NCBI RefSeq assembly: GCF_021602345.1
Contig: NZ_BQID01000023.1
Span: 1 to 58,440 of the forward strand
Origin: Pseudomonas pharyngis
GTDB lineage: Bacteria > Pseudomonadota > Gammaproteobacteria > Pseudomonadales > Pseudomonadaceae
Direction of reading: 5' to 3'
DNA: 58,440 bases
Under the pieces are notes generated by a model. That model was not told the origin of the DNA, made no database searches, and worked only from the letters and a program-made list of their open reading frames with translations. Of this stretch, positions 52,920-58,440 are shown in pieces (position 1 is the first letter of the stretch; each line of letters begins with the position of its first letter). A program made the translations under genes and the position numbers.

Positions 52920-53732
52920 ATGAGTACCCCCATTGATCTCACTGCCCTGAAGGAACGCCAGAAAGTCGCCTGGGCCAGTGGCGACTACGCCGTGATCGGC
53001 ACCACGCTGCAAATCGTCGGCGAAACCCTCGCCGAAGCCTGCGACCTGCGCTGCGATGAAGAAGTGCTGGATGTCGCCGCCGGCAACGGCAATGCCACGC
53101 TCGCGGCGGCACGCCGTGGTTGTCTGGTGACGTCCACCGACTATGTCGCGGCATTGCTGGAGCGCGGCCAGGACCGGGCGCGCGCCGAGCATCTGGAGGT
53201 GACCTTTCAGGTCGCCGATGCCGAAGCGCTGCCGTTTGCCGATTCCAGTTTTGACGCAGTGCTGTCGACGTTCGGCGTGATGTTCGCCCCGGATCAGGCG
53301 AAAGCGGCCAAGGAGCTGGCGCGGGTCTGTCGCCGGGGCGGACGGATCGGCCTGGCCAACTGGACGCCGGAAGGCTTCGTCGGCCAGATGTTCAAGACCC
53401 TCGGTCGCTACCTGCCACCGCCACCCGTTGCGCAACCGCCCTCGAACTGGGGCGCGGAAGCCTGGCTGCATTCGCATTTCGACGATCGCCAGTTTCAGTT
53501 GCAGGTGACTCGGCGCCACTTCAACTTCCGCTATCGCTCGGCGGCGCATTTCATTGATGTGTTTCGCCACTGGTACGGCCCGGTACACAAGGCGTTCGCG
53601 GCGTTGCCGCCGGAGAGCGGGCAGGCGCTGGAGACGGATCTGACGCTACTGATCGACGGGCTGAACCGGGCGGGGGCGGAATCGATGGTGGTGCCGAGCG
53701 AGTATCTGGAGGTGGTCATCACTAAACGCTGA
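52920..53732 (+). CDS. Class I SAM-dependent methyltransferase
   Basis: A 270-residue methyltransferase. Motif I is VLDVAAGNGNATLAAARRG, followed by VTSTDYVAALLERGQ, AEALPFADSSFDAVLSTFGV and a glycine-rich motif IV region RRGGRIGLANWTPEG. It resembles UbiE/Coq5-like enzymes. Substrate unknown. The ATG at 52920 follows a GTGGAG sequence about eight bases upstream. Confidence 0.9.
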   Translation: MSTPIDLTALKERQKVAWASGDYAVIGTTLQIVGETLAEACDLRCDEEVLDVAAGNGNATLAAARRGCLVTSTDYVAALLERGQDRARAEHLEVTFQVADAEALPFADSSFDAVLSTFGVMFAPDQAKAAKELARVCRRGGRIGLANWTPEGFVGQMFKTLGRYLPPPPVAQPPSNWGAEAWLHSHFDDRQFQLQVTRRHFNFRYRSAAHFIDVFRHWYGPVHKAFAALPPESGQALETDLTLLIDGLNRAGAESMVVPSEYLEVVITKR

Positions 53733-53748
53733 GCGTCATGCAAAACAA

Positions 53749-53778
53749 CTGCGGGAGCGAGCCTGCTCGCTCCCGCAG
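53749..53778. repeat. GC-rich REP-like hairpin after the methyltransferase gene
   Basis: CTGCGGGAGCGAGC and GCTCGCTCCCGCAG pair over 14 bases around CT. This is the common short Pseudomonas repeat found behind genes. It can stabilise or end transcripts; it sits between convergent genes. Confidence 0.88.
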
Positions 53779-53795
53779 GGATTGCGACAGGGCTT

Positions 53796-54518
53796 CTATT
53801 TCAGATGCGCACTGTCAAACCACTCCAGCGCGGTGCGCCAGATGCAGATGCCGAGGAAGTATGCCGACGCCAGCAACCACAAGCCCATCACCAGCGGGTT
53901 GATCACCGGGTGGTTCAGCACCAGCGACAGGCTGCACAGCAACCAGATCGCCGTCACCGCAATGTTGATCGGCATGAACCGGCGTACCCGGAAAGGGTGC
54001 AAAAACTTCATCCGGGTCACCGTCAGCAGCGCCAGGCCAATCACTGTCAGGAAGGTGATCCACGGCCCCGGATCGATGATGTACAGACACAAGGCAACCA
54101 CGTTCCAGGCAGCAGGGAAGCCGACGAAATAGTTGTCCTTGCTCTTCATGTTGACGTTGCAGAAGCAGAACAGCGACGACACCAGAATCAGCGACACGGT
54201 CAGCAGCAGGGTGTAGTCGGGCAGGGGAATGTAGCGATAGATGAACAGCGCCGGGATGAACACGTAGGTCAGGTAATCGATCACCAGATCGAGGATCGAT
54301 CCGTCGAAACTCGGCAGCACCGACTGCACGTTGACCTTGCGCGCCAGCGCTCCGTCGAGGCCGTCGACGATCAGCGCCACGCCCAGCCACATCAGGCAGT
54401 GGATCGGCTGGTTTTCCAACAGGGCAAGGGTGGCCAGAAAAGCGGTGACCACGCCGGTCGCGGTGAAACCATGGGCGCCCCAGGCCTTGAGCCTGGCGAT
54501 GTGGACGGTCGATATCAC
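53796..54518 (-). CDS. pcs: Phosphatidylcholine synthase
   Basis: A 240-residue membrane enzyme of the CDP-alcohol phosphatidyltransferase family that joins CDP-diacylglycerol and choline. The family motif D-x2-DG-x2-AR-x(8-9)-G-x3-D-x3-D reads DGLDGALARK…FDGSILDLVIDY, and the protein has about eight helices. GTG 54518 with GGAG eight bases upstream gives the normal length (VISTVHIARLKAWGAHGFTA). Pcs is typical of pseudomonads that make phosphatidylcholine from external choline. Confidence 0.92.
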   Translation of the reverse strand: MISTVHIARLKAWGAHGFTATGVVTAFLATLALLENQPIHCLMWLGVALIVDGLDGALARKVNVQSVLPSFDGSILDLVIDYLTYVFIPALFIYRYIPLPDYTLLLTVSLILVSSLFCFCNVNMKSKDNYFVGFPAAWNVVALCLYIIDPGPWITFLTVIGLALLTVTRMKFLHPFRVRRFMPINIAVTAIWLLCSLSLVLNHPVINPLVMGLWLLASAYFLGICIWRTALEWFDSAHLK

Positions 54519-54657
54519 GAAGGCGTTCTCCAGAAAGTGCAGCAAGCCGCGTAAACCCTTGGGCAGCAAGGGTGGCGACCAACCGGGTCGGGGTTGCAGC
54601 TATCGACCGGTCGGGCCGGGTCAAGGTTCACCCATTCTTGAAGATTAGCTGGCCCTG

Positions 54658-54693
54658 AAAAAAATACCCCGACAGGGCCGGGGCATTTTTATG
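54658..54693 (-). terminator. Rho-independent terminator of the transporter gene
   Basis: On the minus strand, TGCCCCGGCCCTGTCGGGGT folds into a CCCCG/CGGGG stem followed by ATTTTTTT, just after the DctA-like gene. Confidence 0.85.
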
Positions 54694-54708
54694 TGACATC
54701 GGTAACCG

Positions 54709-56010
54709 TCAGAGCGCGGCTTCCGGGTTGCGGCCGAACACCCGGTTGTATTCAGCCTTGGCGGTCTGCTCGGTGAACTCGCCTGACCACTTCGACACCA
54801 CCACTGTGGCCACGCTGTTGCCGATGGTGTTGCAGGTGGCGATGGCCATCGACATGAAGCGGTAGACGCCGAACAACAGCGCCAGACCTTCCACCGGCAG
54901 GACGCCAATCGCTGTGACGGTCGCGGCAAACACCACGAAGCTGCCACCGGATACCGCCGCCGCGCCTTTGGAGGTCACCAGCATGATCGCGATGGTTCCC
55001 AGTTGTTGCTCCCAGCTCATCGGCACACCGTAGGCATTGGCGATGAACAGTACGCACAACGACATGTAAATGGACGTGCCGTCGAGGTTGAAGGCATAAC
55101 CGGTGGGCAGTACCAGGCCGACGCTCTGTTTCGAGCAGCCGAACTTCTCGAGTTTTTGCAGCAGACGCGGCAGGGCGCTTTCCGATGAAGCGGTGCCGAG
55201 TACGATGAAAATCTCATCCTTGATGTACTTGAGGAACCGCCACAGGCTGAACCCGGAAATACGGCAGACCGCACCCAGTACGACAAAGATGAAAAACGCC
55301 ACGCCGACGTAAAACATCAGCACCAGATTGGCCAGTGACATCAGCACCGCCGAGCCGTTGCTGCCAACCGCGTACGCCACCGAACCGAACGCACCGAGCG
55401 GGGCGAACTTCATGATCAGGTTGATGAACTCGAAGAAGCACTCCGAGACCCGGCTCAGACCATCCTCGATCACGCTGCGGCGTTCCGGTTTCAGCGCCAA
55501 CAGGGCGAAGCCGAACAGCACCGAAATCACCAGCACTTGCAGCAATTGGCCGCCGGCAAAGGCGCCGACGAAGTTGTCCGGGAAAATCCCGTAGATGAAG
55601 TCCATGGTCGACGCCGGGGCATTGCCCTTGGCGACGGCGGCACTGGCGGCTGCGGCAGTGGCGCTGCTCGGGTGAGCGTCGTGCATGCCGGAGCCGATAT
55701 TCAGCAGGTTGCCCCAGAGCAGGCCGATGGCCAGAGCGATGGTCGATACCACTTCAAAGTAGATCAACGCACGCAGGCCGACTTTGCCCACGCGTTTGAT
55801 GTCGCCGGCCGAGGCGATGCCGTGGACCACGGTGAAAAACACCAGCGGGGCGACAGCGGTCTTGATCAGCTTGAGGAAGATGTCGCCGAGAATCTTGAAG
55901 CTGGCCGCCAGTTCCGGTGCGAGGAAGCCGAAGGCAATCCCCAGCAGCATGGCGGCGATCACCTGAAAGGTCAGGTCTTTGTACAGCGGTTTCTTGTCGG
56001 GGGTGGTCAT
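54709..56010 (-). CDS. Dicarboxylate/proton or sodium symporter (DctA/GltP family)
   Basis: A 433-residue DAACS-family symporter. Family signatures are the serine-rich hairpin GTASSESALPRLLQKLEKFG, LPTGYAFNLDGTSIYMSLCV and LVTSKGAAAVSGGSFVVFAA, with CNTIGNSVATVVVSKW near the end. It imports C4-dicarboxylates or related acids. The ATG at 56010 is the family start. It follows an adenylosuccinate-lyase-family gene, so it probably brings in the dicarboxylate that enzyme handles or makes. Confidence 0.93.
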   Translation of the reverse strand: MTTPDKKPLYKDLTFQVIAAMLLGIAFGFLAPELAASFKILGDIFLKLIKTAVAPLVFFTVVHGIASAGDIKRVGKVGLRALIYFEVVSTIALAIGLLWGNLLNIGSGMHDAHPSSATAAAASAAVAKGNAPASTMDFIYGIFPDNFVGAFAGGQLLQVLVISVLFGFALLALKPERRSVIEDGLSRVSECFFEFINLIMKFAPLGAFGSVAYAVGSNGSAVLMSLANLVLMFYVGVAFFIFVVLGAVCRISGFSLWRFLKYIKDEIFIVLGTASSESALPRLLQKLEKFGCSKQSVGLVLPTGYAFNLDGTSIYMSLCVLFIANAYGVPMSWEQQLGTIAIMLVTSKGAAAVSGGSFVVFAATVTAIGVLPVEGLALLFGVYRFMSMAIATCNTIGNSVATVVVSKWSGEFTEQTAKAEYNRVFGRNPEAAL

Positions 56011-56080
56011 GTCTGCGGTCTCGTTGTTGTTATTGGCGAGCGATGGGCAGAGGGCTCGCGCGCGGCGAGCCCGGTGAGGA

Positions 56081-57436
56081 TCAGCGTTTGACCGAACCCT
56101 CACGCGCCAGGGCGATGTCGACCATCTGCGGTGCAAGGCCGATGTAGTTGGCCGGATCGGTCAGGCGCTTGAGTTCCTCGACATCCAGTTGCGCGGTGGC
56201 CTCACCCTGGGCCAGCAGCGCGTCGAGCAGGCTGGTGCCCTGATCGTTGGCCATGCGGCAGGCGGCGTAGACCACGTCATGCGCAACCTGACGACCGAGT
56301 GCCGGCGCCAGCCCCATCATTACGGCTTCGGCGACGATCAGGCCCTGGGTCATGTCGAGGTTTTTACGCATGCGCTCGGTGCGCACTTCGAGGCCAGCGA
56401 GCATGAATTTCGCCTGACCCAGCGAGGCAGCGCTGAGCGCGAAGGCTTCCGGGATGGCGATCCATTCGGCTTGCCATGGGCCGGTGGAGCGCTCGAAGTC
56501 CTGAATCATCGCGTCGAGCATCAGACCCGCCTGCTGGCGTACGCCTTTGGCAGCGGCATACATTAGCTCGCAGGAAATCGGATTGCGCTTTTGCGGCATG
56601 GTGCTGCTGGCGCCACGGCCCTTGACGAAGGGTTCGTACACTTCGCCCAGTTCGCTGGTCATCATCATCATGACGTCGAGGGCAATCTTGCCCAGCGAGC
56701 CGGTGACCAGACCGAGGAAGTTCAGGGTCTCCGCCAGACCATCGCGGGCGACGTGCCAGGTGGCTTGCGGCACGCCCAGACCCAGTTCGGCCATCAGCGC
56801 TTCCTGCACTTCCAGGCCTTTGTCGCCAAGGGAGGCGAGGGTGCCCGCCGCACCGGCGAACTGGCCGATTTCCACCCGTGGACGCAGCTCCACCAGACGT
56901 TCGGCGTGGCGGTCGAACATGCTCAGCCACACCGCGCACTTGTAGCCGAAGGTGATCGGCAGCGCGTGTTGCAAATGCGTGCGGCCGGCCATCGGCGTGT
57001 CGCGATAGCGCTTGGCAAGGTCGGCGAGCAAGCCGCGCACCGCTTGAATGTCGCGCTCGACGACGGCCAGCGCAGCGCGGACTTGCAGGACGACCGCAGT
57101 GTCCATGATGTCCTGGGTGGTCGCGCCCCAGTGCACGTAACGGCCGGCTTCACCGCAGGTTTTCGACAGCTGCTCCACCAGCGGCAGGATCGGGTAGCCG
57201 ACGATTTCGGTCTCGTGCTGCATCAGTGCCAGATCGAGCGAGGCATAGGTTGCCAGCTCGGCAATCTGCTCGGCGGCAGCCGCCGGGATCACGCCGCAGC
57301 GCGCTTCGGCCCGGGCCAGGGCGACTTCCACTTCAATGTAGCGTTCGATCAGGGCTTGGTCGGAAAACACGCTGCGCATCTCGGCGGTGCCGAACATGTC
57401 GCGGAACAGGGCGGAGTCGAAGACAGTGCTGGACAT
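56081..57436 (-). CDS. Fumarase/aspartase-superfamily lyase (adenylosuccinate lyase-like)
   Basis: A 451-residue lyase. The superfamily signature GASSTMPQKRNPIS is intact, as are HWGATTQDIMDTAV and AGRTHLQHALPITFGYK. The layout resembles 3-carboxymuconate cycloisomerase and adenylosuccinate lyase; purB would normally not sit with a transporter. Members release fumarate from N- or C-linked succinyl substrates. Context (dicarboxylate-type transporter, divergent GntR regulator with a strong operator) indicates a catabolic lyase of an imported succinyl compound, substrate unknown. Confidence 0.9.
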   Translation of the reverse strand: MSSTVFDSALFRDMFGTAEMRSVFSDQALIERYIEVEVALARAEARCGVIPAAAAEQIAELATYASLDLALMQHETEIVGYPILPLVEQLSKTCGEAGRYVHWGATTQDIMDTAVVLQVRAALAVVERDIQAVRGLLADLAKRYRDTPMAGRTHLQHALPITFGYKCAVWLSMFDRHAERLVELRPRVEIGQFAGAAGTLASLGDKGLEVQEALMAELGLGVPQATWHVARDGLAETLNFLGLVTGSLGKIALDVMMMMTSELGEVYEPFVKGRGASSTMPQKRNPISCELMYAAAKGVRQQAGLMLDAMIQDFERSTGPWQAEWIAIPEAFALSAASLGQAKFMLAGLEVRTERMRKNLDMTQGLIVAEAVMMGLAPALGRQVAHDVVYAACRMANDQGTSLLDALLAQGEATAQLDVEELKRLTDPANYIGLAPQMVDIALAREGSVKR

Positions 57437-57466
57437 GAGGGAATCCTGAATATGTTTGTTATTGAT

Positions 57467-57487
57467 CGGACATATATATTATGTCCG
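57467..57487. promoter_or_regulatory. Operator for the GntR-family regulator
   Basis: Perfect inverted arms CGGACATA and TATGTCCG around a five-base A/T spacer, 31 bases from the lyase start codon and 58 bases from the regulator start. The position between divergent genes makes it the likely binding site. Confidence 0.75.
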
Positions 57488-57544
57488 TACATAATTCTTG
57501 CGCCCTCGCTGATACACTGTCAACTCGCTTAACCATCGGGACTG

Positions 57545-58288
57545 ATGAAAGGTATGAACACGCGCTATGCGGTCGTTGCAAAAGATTTGATGGAGGGCAT
57601 CTCCAGCGGTCGCTATCCGCTCGGATCGTTGCTGCCGACCGAGTTCGAACTGTGCGAGCTGTACGACGTGAGCCGGCACACTGTGCGGGCGGCCATTACG
57701 CAGTTGCAGAATCAGGGGCTGGTCTCGCGGCGCAAGCGGGTCGGCACCCGCGTCGAGTCGATCTTGCCCAAGGGCGGGTACTCGCAGTCGCTGGCCTCGG
57801 TGTCCGACCTGGTGCACCTGGCGGAAACCCAGATGCGCAGCATTCAGAACGTCTCCCGTTTTGTCGCCGACATTGCCCAGGCCCGACGCCTGGGCATGGA
57901 GCCGGGGGAGCATTATTTTTGCGTGTCGAGCATTCGCGTCGACGAGGAGAACCGGCGGGCGCCGCTGTGCTGGACCGACGTCTACGCGCAGGAAACCTAT
58001 GCCGAAGTCATCGAGCTGGCTGAACAGCATCCGGACGAACTGATCGCCGCCCTGATCGAGCGCCATTTCGGCCGGCACATCGACGTAGTCGACCAGCAGG
58101 TGCGCGCGGTGTTGCTGAGTCCGGAGATCGCCAAAAGCCTCAACGCCGAAGCCGGGTCGCCGGGGCTGAACATCATTCGCCAGTACCGTGACGAGGACGG
58201 CGCCCTGATGGTGGTATCGGAAACCACGCACCCCGAAGACCGCTTCACGCTGGTGACACAGATGCGCCGGGAAAAGAGTCCGGGTTGA
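57545..58288 (+). CDS. GntR-family regulator of the HutC/UTRA type
   Basis: A 247-residue regulator. The winged helix has the GntR opening VVAKDLMEGISSGRYPLGSL with LPTEFELCELYDVSRHTVRA and AITQLQNQGLVSRRKRVGTR. The remainder is a UTRA ligand-binding domain (EENRRAPLCWTDVYAQETYA). It is divergent from the lyase-transporter pair and shares their palindromic operator, so it very likely represses them until an inducer is bound. ATG 57545 or ATG 57554 could be the start. Confidence 0.92.
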   Translation: MKGMNTRYAVVAKDLMEGISSGRYPLGSLLPTEFELCELYDVSRHTVRAAITQLQNQGLVSRRKRVGTRVESILPKGGYSQSLASVSDLVHLAETQMRSIQNVSRFVADIAQARRLGMEPGEHYFCVSSIRVDEENRRAPLCWTDVYAQETYAEVIELAEQHPDELIAALIERHFGRHIDVVDQQVRAVLLSPEIAKSLNAEAGSPGLNIIRQYRDEDGALMVVSETTHPEDRFTLVTQMRREKSPG

Positions 58289-58380
58289 TGCCCGGCGTCA
58301 GCCCAACGGTGCTGGCGCAACGCATCAGGAGGACTATCGTTGCCTGACGCAGTCATACCCCTTTGCCTGAGGACGACGTC

Positions 58381-58440
58381 ATGAACACCAGCGATCTGCT
58401 CGAACAACTGCTGCGAGGCCAGGCCTCGGCGGGACAACAA
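58381..58440 (+). CDS. Start of a TerB/YebE-like gene (partial)
   Basis: The last 60 bases read MNTSDLLEQLLRGQASAGQQ after a GAGGACG ribosome-binding site. The opening resembles the YebE/TerB-like membrane-associated family of pseudomonads. Only 20 residues are visible, so the call is tentative. Confidence 0.5.
   Translation, partial: MNTSDLLEQLLRGQASAGQQ

Overview
The window is chromosomal DNA of a fluorescent Pseudomonas, most likely the P. fluorescens/koreensis group. The evidence is the GC-rich coding style, the T6SS hcp-vgrG-rhs island, arginine succinyltransferase genes, a PA4872-type oxaloacetate decarboxylase, bacterial phosphatidylcholine synthase, a DUF2790 protein and GC-rich 'gggagcgagcctgctcgctccc' hairpins. 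No rRNA, tRNA, CRISPR array or complete transposon was seen.

Bases 1-11.1 kb form a type VI secretion effector island read on the minus strand: hcp, vgrG, a DUF4123 adaptor, a 1603-residue Rhs toxin and its immunity gene. The last genes are coupled by ATGA overlaps. Beyond the immunity gene the DNA turns AT-rich and holds a gene remnant, four small orphan (immunity-like) genes and at least five copies of a roughly 50-bp hairpin repeat. Bases 11-20 kb are mostly metabolic: 2-oxoadipate dioxygenase (hglS), an alpha/beta hydrolase next to a Baeyer-Villiger-type monooxygenase, a MASE2-GGDEF diguanylate cyclase, a secreted carboxypeptidase G2-like enzyme and oxaloacetate decarboxylase.

Bases 19.7-27 kb are a probable catabolic operon on the minus strand: RpiR regulator, cysteine hydrolase, glutamine-synthetase-like ligase, N-formylglutamate amidohydrolase, APC permease and both subunits of arginine N-succinyltransferase. 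Its substrate is unknown. Next come a degenerate histidine phosphatase with cobF, an FtrA-type regulator with a divergent rhodanese, an orphan amino-acid binding protein with a desuccinylase-like enzyme, mntH, and acetoacetate degradation (scoA-scoB-atoB) with a divergent LysR regulator. After a sirtuin come a methyltransferase and then the region of most interest.

Bases 44.3-51.9 kb look like a compact regulon around a two-component system. The promoters of an acetamidase/formamidase-like gene, an MNIO (DUF692)-DUF2063 pair and a DUF2790/tandem-repeat-protein/DipZ operon share the same operator layout: TGTATC-N4-TGTATC-like direct repeats, GATAC 29 bases after the first repeat, (G/C)ACACA at +60/+61, GATAC again at +71/+72, then a TT(G/T)AA-(A/C)TGAG block. 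MNIO enzymes modify ribosomal peptides. No standard bufferin precursor is present, so the small exported repeat protein of the DUF2790 operon is a candidate substrate. The window ends with phosphatidylcholine synthase, a dicarboxylate-type transporter, an adenylosuccinate-lyase-family enzyme with a divergent GntR regulator and clear operator, and the start of a TerB-like gene.
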